From Shimia sediminis (GTDB taxonomy: Bacteria; Pseudomonadota; Alphaproteobacteria; Rhodobacterales; Rhodobacteraceae): DNA of 64,000 nucleotides. Both the position numbers and the translations under genes were made by a program. Within the stretch, counting starts at the first letter, position 1; every line of letters begins with the position of its first letter. Shown here piece after piece: positions 1-9,396 of this stretch. The notes under the pieces are model-generated. The model saw only the letters and a program-made list of their open reading frames with translations. It was not told where the DNA came from and made no database searches. Location of the stretch: NCBI RefSeq assembly GCF_003990645.1, contig NZ_RYZK01000003.1, positions 1-64,000 on the forward strand, written 5' to 3'.

Positions 1-71
<71 letters not shown>

Positions 72-170
72 AACAGTACAAAAAGCCACCTCCGATCAGC
101 GAGCACCTGCGCGATTGCTTCGGCGCCTTGCGATTGAGTCACCCTGATTTCATGGGAATGGGGTTCACCA

Positions 171-1130
171 TTACGCTCCATAGGTGCGTTCCAAGATGTC
201 GATTGCCGAAAGTTCTGCAACGCAGGTGGACAGGAATGTCGCTTCGGCGTTGGACAGGCGGCGATCGGGATTGCTGATCAGATAGATGTTCACCATTGGA
301 AGATCGGTGTAGGGCGGTAGCTGGCGCAGGCGTTTGGCGTCAACATCCTGTTTGGCGACGTGCACCGGGAGCGCGCCAATGCCGATATTAGCCATGATCA
401 TTCGCCGGATCTCATTTAGACTGGACGAAACTCCGCGCCAATTGCTGGCAAGACCCAGCCGATTGCGAAGGCGTGCCATGACCTCAAGAGGGCCGCCTTC
501 TGCCTCGGTTTGGAACGCCACAAACGGCTCTCCCTCTAAATCTTCCGGTAGGATTTCATCCGCCGCGAACAAAGGATGGCGTTCGCCGCAATAAAACCCG
601 AAATACTCTCGATAGAGCACCATCGTTTCGAGGTACTTCGGCATCTCCGAAAGCAGGCATATGCCAAAACTTGCGCGGTTTTGTGAGACAATTGTTTCAA
701 CTTCGTCACTTTCGGAAACCGTAAATGAAAATGTTACATGTGGATGCGCGCTGGTAAACGTGTTCAGAAATCTGTCGAAGTGATGCGAAACCACATGGCT
801 TGTTGTGGCAATTGAAAGATGCCCACGCAGCTCGGAGTCAGCGACATCGAGTAGCCACGGCAACTGCGAGACCGCGCCGAAGATTTTAGCGCACTCCGTA
901 TAGAGCACTTGACCTGCCCGTGTGACGGAAAACTCGTTTGGTTTCCGTATGATAAGCACTTGTCCAGTGTGTTGTTCTAACCGCTTCAGAGCCGCTGATA
1001 TCGTTGGTTGTTTGAGCCCCAGGAAATCTCCTGCTTTTGATATCCCTTTCTGTTCAACCACCACCATGAAGGTGCGCAGAAGGTTCCAGTCGAGGTTCCA
1101 TGTGAAGCGTTGTTTTGGCGAAAGGACCAT
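171..1130 (-). CDS. LysR-family transcriptional regulator
   Basis: The 319-residue product has an N-terminal winged helix-turn-helix at about residues 13-75, with the segment ISKAGDFLGLKQPTISAALK, followed by a substrate-binding LysR effector domain. Length is normal for the family. The ATG at 1130 follows a GAGGAAA ribosome-binding site. The gene is divergent from the amino-acid ABC transporter and catabolic operon beginning at 1273. A near-perfect dyad lies between them at 1142-1161, so the protein probably controls that operon in response to its substrate or a pathway intermediate. The effector cannot be read from sequence. Confidence 0.92.
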   Translation of the reverse strand: MVLSPKQRFTWNLDWNLLRTFMVVVEQKGISKAGDFLGLKQPTISAALKRLEQHTGQVLIIRKPNEFSVTRAGQVLYTECAKIFGAVSQLPWLLDVADSELRGHLSIATTSHVVSHHFDRFLNTFTSAHPHVTFSFTVSESDEVETIVSQNRASFGICLLSEMPKYLETMVLYREYFGFYCGERHPLFAADEILPEDLEGEPFVAFQTEAEGGPLEVMARLRNRLGLASNWRGVSSSLNEIRRMIMANIGIGALPVHVAKQDVDAKRLRQLPPYTDLPMVNIYLISNPDRRLSNAEATFLSTCVAELSAIDILERTYGA

Positions 1131-1141
1131 AGATTTCCTCG

Positions 1142-1161
1142 ATATTGAAGATATTCAATAT
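1142..1161. promoter_or_regulatory. Candidate LysR operator dyad
   Basis: The sequence ATATTGAA-GATA-TTCAATAT is a perfect inverted repeat with 8-bp arms. It contains the T-N11-A signature expected of LysR sites. It lies 12 bp upstream of the LysR start codon and about 110 bp upstream of the transporter gene. This suits both autorepression and activation of the divergent operon. Binding is inferred. Confidence 0.5.
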
Positions 1162-1272
1162 TTATTTGCGCTATATCACGCGGCATGCAAGGTTTTTTTC
1201 GGAGCGGACATTTCCGCTGGCGCGCCAAGGGCAATAGCCACAAAGCGCTATACCTACAGGGAGACTGAAAAT

Positions 1273-2046
1273 ATGACTGTTCGCCGAACGTTTTTGAAAT
1301 CTGTAATCGCTGCCACGGGCATTGCTGTCTTTGGCATGAGCGTTGCCGCCGAAGAACTGAACACGCTGAAAGACAAGGGCGTCATCCGCATTGCGATGTC
1401 TGGTGCCTACCCTCCGTTCAACTTTGTGAATGAAGAAAACCAGGTTGTCGGGTTTGATCCGGCCATTGGCACAGAGATCGCTAAGCGTATGGGGCTTGAA
1501 GTCGAGATCGTCACCACCGCATGGGACGGGATCATTGGCGGCCTGCTTGCAAGCAAGTATGATGCAATTGTAGGCTCAATGACGATTACCGCCGAGCGTG
1601 ATGAAGTTGTCGACTTTGTCGGTCCATATTATTCCGACAAGCGAGCGATTTTCACCAAGCCGGGCTCAGGAATCTCAAGCCTTGACGATCTGGAAGGTAA
1701 GAAAGTCGGTCTCACTCTTGGCGAGACCCACGAAGATTGGGCACGTGAACGCGGCTACAGCATCAACACTTACAAAGGCCTGCCAGAGCTTCTGCTCGAG
1801 CTGGAGAACGGCCGCGTTGACGCCATCGTCAATGACTCGATCGCTGCCATTCTGGCGATGAAGGAAAAGGGCCAGGAATTCGAAATGTTCGGTGACCCGA
1901 CGACAGAGCCCTTCGGCGCTGGCATTGCTATTCGTGAGGGCAGCCCCGAGTTGGCGGCAGAGATGCAAAAGGCGCTCGATTCCATGATGGAAGACGGCAC
2001 ATATGTTGAACTGGCCGTGAAGTGGATCGGCGCGGACATCCGCTAA
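1273..2046 (+). CDS. Amino-acid ABC transporter substrate-binding protein (family 3)
   Basis: This periplasmic solute-binding protein of 257 residues belongs to the polar amino-acid family (SBP_bac_3). The start is the ATG at 1273 after AGGGAG; upstream in-frame codons extend into the LysR gene and are not used. The N-terminus carries RRTFLK, a hydrophobic stretch and a likely cleavage site at VAA/EE, so export could be Tat or Sec. The family N-terminal strand is visible as GVIRIAMSGAYPPFNF near residue 35. It is the first gene of the operon and would supply ligand to the two permeases and ATPase that follow. The ligand is probably an amino acid or derivative used by the downstream enzymes. 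Confidence 0.92.
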   Translation: MTVRRTFLKSVIAATGIAVFGMSVAAEELNTLKDKGVIRIAMSGAYPPFNFVNEENQVVGFDPAIGTEIAKRMGLEVEIVTTAWDGIIGGLLASKYDAIVGSMTITAERDEVVDFVGPYYSDKRAIFTKPGSGISSLDDLEGKKVGLTLGETHEDWARERGYSINTYKGLPELLLELENGRVDAIVNDSIAAILAMKEKGQEFEMFGDPTTEPFGAGIAIREGSPELAAEMQKALDSMMEDGTYVELAVKWIGADIR

Positions 2047-2053
2047 GCTTTTT

Positions 2054-2081
2054 GCTCCCGCGCCCAATGGGACGCGGGAGC
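2054..2081 (+). terminator. Intercistronic hairpin after the binding-protein gene
   Basis: GCTCCCGCG pairs perfectly with CGCGGGAGC around an inner CCC-AAT-GGG, giving a very stable stem. No T-run follows, and the permease gene starts 27 nt later. It probably protects the binding-protein mRNA or causes partial attenuation, so that this subunit is made in excess. Confidence 0.6.
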
Positions 2082-2107
2082 CATGCACATACATAAGGGG
2101 GTGCGTT

Positions 2108-2755
2108 GTGGACTTCGAACTGATGCTAAAGGTCTACCCGTTCTTCCTTGAGGCGGCTTGGATCACCATCCTGTTGGCCGTTCTGACAGCGGTACTGGGC
2201 TTGATCTGCGGCGCATTGGGTGCGGCAGCGCGCTTGTCGCGATTTGCGTTCTTGCGTTTTCTGGGCGCGGCCTATGTCAGCGTCATTCGTGGCACGCCTG
2301 CTCTGATTCAACTCTTCATTCTCTATTTCGGAGGCCCGCAGATTGGCATTCAGTTGGATGCCTTTGAGGCTGGTGTGATCGGCCTTGGTGTGAATGCAGG
2401 CGCATACATGACCGAGACAATCCGAGGCGCGATTATCTCGATCGACAAGGGGCAACGCGAAGCATCCCGCACCCTTGGCCTCAGCCAATGGCAAACGATG
2501 TACAAGGTGATCCTTCCGCAATCCGCGCGCCTGATGGTGCGTCCGCTTGGGGTCAATATCAACGCGTTGATCAAGGCCACAGCCCTTGTCGCGGCGATCT
2601 CGGTGGTTGAACTCACCTACACTGCGCAGCGCTACATCGGCTCGACGTATAAGCCGTTCGAGATGTTCCTCCTCGCAGGGGTTCTTTACATGATCATCAT
2701 TTACGTGACGGGCCGGGGCGTCGCCTGGCTGGACCGTAAAGTGCAGATCACCTGA
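2108..2755 (+). CDS. Polar amino-acid ABC transporter permease (HisM/HisQ family)
   Basis: This 215-residue inner-membrane permease has about five membrane segments. The cytoplasmic EAA loop is recognisable as EASRTLGLSQWQTMYKVILP near residues 120-140. The start is a GTG at 2108 preceded by AAGGGGG. It pairs with the next permease at 2774 to form a heteromeric channel and is energised by the ATPase at 3446. Spacing to neighbours is short and consistent with one transcript. Confidence 0.93.
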   Translation: MDFELMLKVYPFFLEAAWITILLAVLTAVLGLICGALGAAARLSRFAFLRFLGAAYVSVIRGTPALIQLFILYFGGPQIGIQLDAFEAGVIGLGVNAGAYMTETIRGAIISIDKGQREASRTLGLSQWQTMYKVILPQSARLMVRPLGVNINALIKATALVAAISVVELTYTAQRYIGSTYKPFEMFLLAGVLYMIIIYVTGRGVAWLDRKVQIT

Positions 2756-2773
2756 TCGCGAAAGGACAACCAG

Positions 2774-3430
2774 ATGGGCCTCGGTTTTACAATCATCCCC
2801 AAATATCTCGACGTGATCCTGCTGGGCTGCGCCTGGACCATTGGCATCACGCTCGCTGCAGCCATCCTGAGCTTTATCGGCGGCATCTTGTTTGCTGTGA
2901 TCGCACTGTATGCGCCATGGCTTATTCGCCAGCCGTTTCGGCTGATCGAATGGCTGTTCATGGGCACGCCGCTTCTGCTGCAGCTGTTCCTGATCTATTT
3001 CGGGCTGGTGCAGATCGGTATCGACTTGCCTGCTTTTGTGGCTGGGATCATTGGGCTGGGACTGCACTTTGCAGTCTATAACTCCGAACTGATCCAAACC
3101 GCGATCCTGTCGGTGGACAAGGGTCAGATGGAAGCCGCCCGAACTTTGGGACTGAGCCGCACGGAAGCTCTCCGCAAGGTTGTCGTTCCTCAAGCTGTGC
3201 GAGCAGTGATTCCACCGATTGGCAACAACATGATTGCGCTTTTGAAAGACAGCGCTTTGGTCTCGGTGATCGGCGTAAGCGAACTCACCCTATCGGCGCA
3301 GCGCGTGATCGGCAGGACCTACCGGCCCTTCGAGTTCTACCTGATGGCTGCGGCCTGCTACTATGTAATCAACCTCGCGATGGAATGGCTGCAGCGCAAA
3401 ATTGAACGCCGCATCTCGATTTCCCGCTGA
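2774..3430 (+). CDS. Polar amino-acid ABC transporter permease (second subunit)
   Basis: This 218-residue permease is homologous to the preceding one. Its EAA loop reads EAARTLGLSRTEALRKVVVP around residues 117-137, and it has several hydrophobic segments. It forms the second half of the transmembrane channel. The gene starts with ATG 18 nt after the first permease, preceded by GAAAGGA. Two different permeases plus one ATPase and one family-3 binding protein is the standard polar amino-acid uptake layout. Confidence 0.93.
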   Translation: MGLGFTIIPKYLDVILLGCAWTIGITLAAAILSFIGGILFAVIALYAPWLIRQPFRLIEWLFMGTPLLLQLFLIYFGLVQIGIDLPAFVAGIIGLGLHFAVYNSELIQTAILSVDKGQMEAARTLGLSRTEALRKVVVPQAVRAVIPPIGNNMIALLKDSALVSVIGVSELTLSAQRVIGRTYRPFEFYLMAAACYYVINLAMEWLQRKIERRISISR

Positions 3431-3445
3431 CGCCAAGAGGCAGTT

Positions 3446-4216
3446 ATGACCGACCCATCCCATTTCGTTGAAATCCGACATGCCCAGAAATCTTTTGGTG
3501 CGCTCGAGGTTCTGAAAGATATCAGCCTGACCGTTGAGCGCGGCCAGATCGTCGGTATTATTGGCTCATCTGGATCCGGCAAATCCACGTTGCTGCGGGC
3601 GATCAATGATCTTGATCCGCTCACCGGCGGCGAGGTCTGGCTTGATGGTGTGCAAGTGAACCAGAAGCTTTCGCACCGCAAATACGAAAAACACATCAAC
3701 CAGATGCGCCAACAAGTCGGAATGGTGTTTCAGCATTTCAATCTGTTCCCGCATATGACCGCGCGCGAAAACGTGACAATGGCGCCTCTGATGCTCAAGG
3801 GTATTTCCAAGGAAGAGGCCAATACGCTGGCCAAAGAGCAACTGGACAAAGTCGGCATGCTCGAGCGCATCGACTATTACCCGTCGCAGCTCTCTGGTGG
3901 TCAGAAACAACGCGTTGCCATCGCACGCGCCTTGGCCATGAAACCCAAGCTCATGTTGTTTGACGAGGCAACATCGGCGCTCGATCCGGAGCTGGTGGAA
4001 GAGGTCAACCTTGTTATGCGGAAACTGGCTGAAGAGCACATGACAATGATCATCGTGACCCATGAGATGGATTTTGCCGCTTCGGTCTGTGACAGGGTTC
4101 TGTTCATGGATCAAGGCGTGGTTGTCGAAGAAGGTCCTCCTGATGTTTTGTTCAGAAATCCAACACAACCGCGAACCCGGGAATTCCTGCGCAAACATCT
4201 GGAAGGTGCCAAATGA
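3446..4216 (+). CDS. Amino-acid ABC transporter ATP-binding protein (GlnQ/HisP family)
   Basis: This 256-residue ATPase has Walker [10 protein letters not shown] at residues 40-48, signature [15 protein letters not shown] and Walker [15 protein letters not shown]. Length and motifs are those of GlnQ/HisP. It energises the importer encoded just upstream. Its stop overlaps the start of the aminotransferase gene by 4 nt (ATGA), which couples uptake to the first catabolic enzyme and supports one operon from transporter to thiolase. Confidence 0.95.
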   Translation: MTDPSHFVEIRHAQKSFGALEVLKDISLTVERGQIVGIIGSSGSGKSTLLRAINDLDPLTGGEVWLDGVQVNQKLSHRKYEKHINQMRQQVGMVFQHFNLFPHMTARENVTMAPLMLKGISKEEANTLAKEQLDKVGMLERIDYYPSQLSGGQKQRVAIARALAMKPKLMLFDEATSALDPELVEEVNLVMRKLAEEHMTMIIVTHEMDFAASVCDRVLFMDQGVVVEEGPPDVLFRNPTQPRTREFLRKHLEGAK

Positions 4217-5568
4217 GCGACGCGCCCTCATATCTTTTCTACCAGACCCGTAACCCGCGCCCGTTTCTGGAGCGGGGTGAGGGGATCTATCTTTTTGATA
4301 AAGGCGGCAAGCGGTATATTGATGGTTCTTCGGGGGCCATGGTGTCCAATATCGGGCATTCGAACCCGCGCGTTCTGGCCAAGATCAAGTCGCAAATGGA
4401 CAAGGCGACGTTCGGCTACCGGCTACATTTTCGCACCCACCCCTCCGAGGATCTGGCCGCAAAGACGGTATCGCTGATGCCTGAAGGGCTTGATCGTGTT
4501 TTCTTTGTCTCAGGTGGCTCCGAGGCCGTGGAAAGCGCTGTGAAGCTGGCTCGTCAATATGCCCTGACCCAAGGCGAGAGTGGGCGGTACAAAGTCATCT
4601 CGCGGTTTCCATCCTATCACGGGAGCACGTTTGGGGCGCTGGAAATGACAGGCTATGAACCGTTGAGCAAGCCGTTCAAACCCATGTTGCGCGAGATGCC
4701 CAAAGTTTCTTCTCCAGCCACATATCTGGATCGTGACAACCTGACTGAAGAAGAACGCGGGCTGAAATACGCGGAGTTCTTGCGCGACAAGATCATTGAT
4801 GAAGGCCCTGAAACCGTTCTTGCCTTTATCATGGAGCCTGTTGGCGGCGCTTCGACTGGCGCGCTTGTGGCGCCCGACAGTTATTATAGGCGAATCCGAG
4901 AAATCTGCGACGAGTTTGGCGTTCTGCTGATCTATGATGAGGTGATGACCGGAGCAGGACGCACGGGCAAGTTTCTTGCGGCTGAGCACTGGGGGATCAC
5001 GCCTGATATCGTGGCGCTTTCCAAAGGCTTTGGCGCGGGCTATGCGCCGCTGGGCGCGATGGTTGCAGGAAAGCGGTTGGTCGAACCCGTGCTCGACGCG
5101 GGCGGCTTCCTGCATGGTTTTACATATGCGGGCAACCCGATGGCCTGTGCTGCCGGGCTGGCTGTTCTGGAAGAGATGGAACAGCAGAATCTGATCGAAA
5201 ACGCTGCCCGCATGGGCGATGTGTTGATGGCTGAGTTGCACAACCTGATGCACCGCTACCCCTTTATCGGGGATGTGCGCGGCAAGGGGCTGTTGACTGC
5301 GTTTGAGTTTGTCGCGGACCGCGATACGATGGAGCCGCTTCCAACCGCTCTAAATGCATATGATCGCTTGGTGGAACTGGCCTATGCGCGCGGCCTGATC
5401 ATCTATTCCCGTCGCACCCGTGGGGGCACGTCTGGGGATCACTTCCTGCTGGCTCCACCGCTGATCATCACCAAAGAGCAAATTGGCGAGATGATGAGCA
5501 TCCTGCGGGATGCGCTGGATGCTTTCGCTGCCGAAGCCGGACTGCCCGTCATGGAGGAAGCCGCGTGA
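4213..5568 (+). CDS. Class III PLP-dependent aminotransferase (YodT-like)
   Basis: The 451-residue enzyme is of the omega-amino-acid/beta-amino-acid class III aminotransferase family. The PLP lysine is Lys271 in [16 protein letters not shown], and the cofactor-binding aspartate lies in [17 protein letters not shown]. It would remove a non-alpha amino group from the imported compound. Because a CoA transferase and thiolase follow, a 3-oxo acid product, and hence a beta-amino acid substrate, is the simplest reading. Gene order with the next three genes matches Bacillus yodT-S-R-Q. Substrate assignment is inference. Confidence 0.9.
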   Translation: MSDAPSYLFYQTRNPRPFLERGEGIYLFDKGGKRYIDGSSGAMVSNIGHSNPRVLAKIKSQMDKATFGYRLHFRTHPSEDLAAKTVSLMPEGLDRVFFVSGGSEAVESAVKLARQYALTQGESGRYKVISRFPSYHGSTFGALEMTGYEPLSKPFKPMLREMPKVSSPATYLDRDNLTEEERGLKYAEFLRDKIIDEGPETVLAFIMEPVGGASTGALVAPDSYYRRIREICDEFGVLLIYDEVMTGAGRTGKFLAAEHWGITPDIVALSKGFGAGYAPLGAMVAGKRLVEPVLDAGGFLHGFTYAGNPMACAAGLAVLEEMEQQNLIENAARMGDVLMAELHNLMHRYPFIGDVRGKGLLTAFEFVADRDTMEPLPTALNAYDRLVELAYARGLIIYSRRTRGGTSGDHFLLAPPLIITKEQIGEMMSILRDALDAFAAEAGLPVMEEAA

Positions 5569-6257
5569 AGCTTCCCAGCAAACAAACCAGCATCAAAGAG
5601 GCTATCGCTCACATCAAAGATGGCGATACGGTCATGCTGGGAGGATTTGGGGTGCCGGGCACGCCATTTGTGCTGATCCATGCGCTCGTGAAACATGGGG
5701 CACGCAACCTGACGATTGTAAAAAACGATGCAAACGAGCCTGATATGGGCGTTGATCATCTTTTGAAAAGCGGACAGGTCGCGCGGCTGGTCACGACGCA
5801 TTTGGGTCTCAATGGCCATGCAATCAAACTGATGAATGCGGGCGAAATCGAGGTGGAGTTCAACGCACAGGGCATTCTGGCCGAACGCATCCGCGCGGGC
5901 GGAGCTGGGCTTGGCGGCGTCCTCAGCGATATCGGTATTGGCACCGAACTGGCCGAGGGCAAGAAAGAGATCGAGTTCGGCGGCAAGACACAGATCATCG
6001 AACCAGCCCTGCGCGCTGATGTGGCCCTACTGCACGCTGCGCAGGCCGACAGCTTTGGCAATCTTGCCTATGTTGGCACGGCACAGAATTTTAATCCGCT
6101 GATGGCAATGGCCGCTGATCGTGTTGTTGCCGAAGTCGAAAGCCTTTTGCCGCTGGGTGAACTTGCCGCCAATGACATTCACACCCCCGGCGTCTTTGTT
6201 GACCATGTCACAGAGCTTGGCGAACTGTCGGAGGAATACGCTGTTGTCCAACGCTAG
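5565..6257 (+). CDS. 3-oxoacid CoA-transferase, subunit A (YodS/AtoD-like)
   Basis: This 230-residue alpha subunit of a two-subunit family I CoA transferase shows the oxyanion-hole glycine segment GGFGVPGTP near residue 27 and the later GTAQNFNPLMAMAAD. It starts within the 4-nt overlap with the aminotransferase gene. With the B subunit it would move CoA from a donor thioester onto a 3-oxo acid. Placement after an aminotransferase and before a thiolase suggests activation of a transamination product for thiolysis. Confidence 0.93.
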   Translation: MKLPSKQTSIKEAIAHIKDGDTVMLGGFGVPGTPFVLIHALVKHGARNLTIVKNDANEPDMGVDHLLKSGQVARLVTTHLGLNGHAIKLMNAGEIEVEFNAQGILAERIRAGGAGLGGVLSDIGIGTELAEGKKEIEFGGKTQIIEPALRADVALLHAAQADSFGNLAYVGTAQNFNPLMAMAADRVVAEVESLLPLGELAANDIHTPGVFVDHVTELGELSEEYAVVQR

Positions 6258-6897
6258 AGATCGCATGATCGCCCGCGCGGCCCGTGAAGTTCAGCCTGGA
6301 ATGGTGGTGAATCTTGGAATTGGCTTACCAACCAAGGTGGTCAATCACTTGCCTGCTGATTTCCCCGTGTGCCTGCATACGGAGAACGGGCTGGCGGGGA
6401 TCGGCCCAACGCTGTCCCCCGAACAGGCCGACCGCAACCTGATTGATGCGGGCGGTGCCTATGTTTCGACCATTCCCGGCTCGGCCTTTTTTGACAGTGC
6501 GACCAGCTTTTCCCTCGTGCGCTCTGGTCGGCTTGATCTGACGATGCTTGGGGCTTTTGAGGTTGCGGCCAATGGCGACCTGGCCAATTGGAAAATTCCG
6601 GGGAAGTTCTCTCCGGGCATGGGCGGCGGCATCGAGTTGGCGCAAAAAGCGCGGCGTGTGATTGTGTTGACCACACATACAGATCGCGCCGGCAACCCAA
6701 AGCTGAAAGACGCATGCACGCTGCCAATTACGGCGAGAGGTTGTGTCAGGCGGATTTTTACCGATCTGGCTGTCATTGATATTGGCGCAGACGGCTTCCA
6801 CCTTGTTGAAACCGCCGAAGGTGTCGGCTTGGCCGAGATCAAAGAGGCCACTGGCGCCCCGCTGATCGTCCCAGCCACGAAATTACCAAGCTTTTGA
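6244..6897 (+). CDS. 3-oxoacid CoA-transferase, subunit B (YodR/AtoA-like)
   Basis: The beta subunit carries the catalytic glutamate in LHTENGLAGIGP and the family segment NLGIGLPTKVVNHLP. I choose the TTG at 6244 because GGAGG lies at 6230-6234, 9 nt upstream, and the product then begins like AtoA. CTG 6241 or ATG 6265 are alternatives. From 6244 it is 217 residues, normal for the family, and overlaps subunit A by 14 nt out of frame, as expected for coupled synthesis of a 1:1 complex. Confidence 0.9.
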   Translation: MSNARDRMIARAAREVQPGMVVNLGIGLPTKVVNHLPADFPVCLHTENGLAGIGPTLSPEQADRNLIDAGGAYVSTIPGSAFFDSATSFSLVRSGRLDLTMLGAFEVAANGDLANWKIPGKFSPGMGGGIELAQKARRVIVLTTHTDRAGNPKLKDACTLPITARGCVRRIFTDLAVIDIGADGFHLVETAEGVGLAEIKEATGAPLIVPATKLPSF

Positions 6898-6905
6898 GGA
6901 CGCCA

Positions 6906-8198
6906 ATGCAATCTGATCTTCAAAACCTCCTGTTCGATGCTGTGGACGTCGCGTTTGACAAACAAACCGCGTTCCTCAGCGAGCTGACCTCGCACCCGTC
7001 GTTGCGCGGGCAAGAGCAATCGGCGCAGGATTTCATGGCGGCAGAGCTTGCAGCGCGCGGATATGAGATAGATCGCTGGCAGATCGACGTGGCCGACATT
7101 CAGCATTTGCCAGGTTTTTCGCCCGTGCTTGGCCCTTACGAAGACGCGCTCAATGTCGTTGGCGTGCACCGCTCAAAAACGCAAACGGGCCGGTCGCTCA
7201 TTCTTAACGGTCATATCGATGTTGTCCCGGAAGGTCCGCTCGATATGTGGGACAGCCCGCCCTTTGAACCTCGTATTGCGGATGGCTGGCTTTATGGCCG
7301 CGGCGGCGGCGATATGAAGGCAGGGCTGGCCTCTAACCTGTTCGCTCTGGATGCGCTGGCGGCCTGCGGTTTGGCGCCGGCAGCGGATGTGTTCTATCAA
7401 TCCGTGGTCGAAGAGGAATGCACAGGCAATGGTGCGCTGGCCTGTCTTGCCCGCGGCTACACCGCCGATGCCGCGATTATCCCCGAACCCTTTTCCGAGT
7501 ATCTTGTCACCGCTCAGCTTGGCGTGATCTGGTTCCAGGTCCACCTCAAGGGCCTGCCAACCCACGTCGCATATGCGGGCAGCGGTGCCAATGCGATCGA
7601 GGCAGCAATCCCTTTGATCAACGCGTTGCATCAGATGGAGCATCACTGGAATACCGCAGACAGGCGGCCCGCAGATTACGCCCACATGGACCACGCGCTG
7701 AACCTCAACATTGGCAAATTCGAGGGCGGCGACTGGACCAGTTCTGTCCCCGCTTGGAGCACCTTTGATGTGCGCATGGCAATCTTCCCTGGCCAATCGA
7801 TTGACGCTGCAAAGGCCGAGATCGAGGAGGTCATCCTGGATGCTGCACGCGACAATGAGTTCCTGCGCAACTCTTTGCCGGAGATCGTCTATCACGGGTT
7901 CCATGCCGAAGGGTACGCCCTGTCTCAGGACAGCTCGGCCAAGGCCGCATCTGCGATCAGAGCGCTCGACGAGGCTCATCAGAGCGCCACGGGCAAAGCC
8001 CTTGAGCGCGAAGCCATCACCGCCACAACAGACGCCCGCTTCTTTGGTCTATATGCGGATACGCCCGCGCTGGTTTATGGCCCCCGTGCTGAGGCGATCC
8101 ACGGTTTCAACGAACGGGTTGAGTTGGAAAGTATGCGCCGGGTGACCAAGGCCACTGCTGCGTTTATTGCGCAATGGTGCGGCACCGAAGACATCTGA
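6906..8198 (+). CDS. M20-family deacylase (ArgE/DapE type, YodQ-like)
   Basis: This 430-residue zinc hydrolase has metal-site motifs LNGHIDVVPEG, YGRGGGDMKAG and VEEECTGNGA, plus a dimerisation/lid domain in the middle. The ATG at 6906 follows TGAGGA with 5-nt spacing; an in-frame TTG at 6894 is less likely. Family members remove acetyl or succinyl groups from amines. Next to a transaminase, CoA transferase and thiolase it could deacetylate the short acetamido acid left after thiolysis, for example 4-acetamidobutyrate to GABA. That reaction is inferred from gene order. Confidence 0.88.
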   Translation: MQSDLQNLLFDAVDVAFDKQTAFLSELTSHPSLRGQEQSAQDFMAAELAARGYEIDRWQIDVADIQHLPGFSPVLGPYEDALNVVGVHRSKTQTGRSLILNGHIDVVPEGPLDMWDSPPFEPRIADGWLYGRGGGDMKAGLASNLFALDALAACGLAPAADVFYQSVVEEECTGNGALACLARGYTADAAIIPEPFSEYLVTAQLGVIWFQVHLKGLPTHVAYAGSGANAIEAAIPLINALHQMEHHWNTADRRPADYAHMDHALNLNIGKFEGGDWTSSVPAWSTFDVRMAIFPGQSIDAAKAEIEEVILDAARDNEFLRNSLPEIVYHGFHAEGYALSQDSSAKAASAIRALDEAHQSATGKALEREAITATTDARFFGLYADTPALVYGPRAEAIHGFNERVELESMRRVTKATAAFIAQWCGTEDI

Positions 8199-8210
8199 GG
8201 AGGCCGCCAA

Positions 8211-9386
8211 ATGCGCAATGCCGTTATCGTTTCAACAGCACGAACCCCTATTGGCAAAGCCTACCGCGGCGCGTTCAATAACCTTGAAGCGCCAAGCCTC
8301 GCCGCGCCAGCCGTCCGGGCCGCTTTGGAACGCGCTGATGTGAGCGGGTCGGAAGTGGAAGAGGCGATATTTGGTTCGGCCCTGACCCAAGGGTCATCTG
8401 CGGCCAACGTGGCCCGCCACATCGTTCAGGCCGCTGGTCTGCCCGATAGCGTGGCCGGAGCCACGGTGGACCGTCAATGTGCCTCTGGTTTGAATGCGCT
8501 GTCCATCGCATCTCACATGGCGCAATGCGAAGGCGTGAACGTGGCGTTGGCGGGTGGTCTCGAGAGTATTTCACTGGTACAAAATACCCTTTGGAATGGC
8601 CATCGCTATCGCGATCCAAGCACGCCTGACGCCTATTACCTCAGTATGCTCGACACTGCCGAAATCGTGGCCGGGCGCTATGGCGTGAACCGTGCAGAAC
8701 AGGATGCCTATGCGCTTGAGAGCCAATTGCGTACGGCGCGGGCACAAGAGGCGGGGCTGTTCGCAGATGAGATTGTTCCAGTTGAGGCCGTGAAACTGGT
8801 GACGGACAAATCCACCGGCGAAACATCAAATGCCCCCGTGCGCATTGAAGCGGACGAATGCAACAGACCCACAACAACCGCCGACGGGCTCCAGAGCCTT
8901 GCCCCTGTGATGGGCGCAGGCAAAACCGTGACAGCAGGCAATGCCAGCCAGTTGTCAGACGGCGCCGCGGCCTTGGTTGTAATGGAGGCTCAAGAGGCCG
9001 AGCGGCGCGGACTCTCGCCCTTGGGGGCCATGCGAGGCTTTGCAGTTGCTGGCGTTGCACCCGATGAAATGGGCATAGGTCCCGTTGTCGCCATTCCGCG
9101 CCTTTTAAGCCGCGCAGGTTTGAGCATGGAAGATGTCGACCTTTGGGAAATCAATGAGGCCTTCGCCTCACAGCTTCTCTACTGCCGCGACCATCTGGGC
9201 ATCCCTAATAAAAAGCTCAATGTCAACGGCGGGGCCATTTCGATCGGGCATCCCTATGGAATGTCGGGGGCGCGTATGGCGGGGCATATCCTGCTGGAAG
9301 GCCGCCGCCGTGGCGCAAGATGGGGCGTTGTGTCTATGTGCGTTGGCGGTGGTCAAGGTGCGGCTGGATTGTTCGAGATATTCTAA
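8211..9386 (+). CDS. Thiolase (acetyl-CoA C-acyltransferase)
   Basis: The 391-residue enzyme has nucleophilic Cys90 in [12 protein letters not shown], the EINEAFAS segment, His in [14 protein letters not shown] and the C-terminal acid/base Cys in SMCVGGGQG. All catalytic positions are intact. TGAGGAGG precedes the ATG. It would cleave the 3-oxoacyl-CoA made by the upstream CoA transferase into acetyl-CoA and a shorter acyl-CoA. This is consistent with degradation rather than biosynthesis because it lies in an uptake operon. Confidence 0.94.
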   Translation: MRNAVIVSTARTPIGKAYRGAFNNLEAPSLAAPAVRAALERADVSGSEVEEAIFGSALTQGSSAANVARHIVQAAGLPDSVAGATVDRQCASGLNALSIASHMAQCEGVNVALAGGLESISLVQNTLWNGHRYRDPSTPDAYYLSMLDTAEIVAGRYGVNRAEQDAYALESQLRTARAQEAGLFADEIVPVEAVKLVTDKSTGETSNAPVRIEADECNRPTTTADGLQSLAPVMGAGKTVTAGNASQLSDGAAALVVMEAQEAERRGLSPLGAMRGFAVAGVAPDEMGIGPVVAIPRLLSRAGLSMEDVDLWEINEAFASQLLYCRDHLGIPNKKLNVNGGAISIGHPYGMSGARMAGHILLEGRRRGARWGVVSMCVGGGQGAAGLFEIF

Positions 9387-9396
9387 AGGGGTCCCC

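Noticed and set aside
922-1272. N-terminal extension of the family-3 binding protein across the LysR gene
   Set aside because: The extension is the antisense of the LysR gene and the intergenic region. The ATG at 1273 has a good ribosome-binding site and starts a signal peptide.
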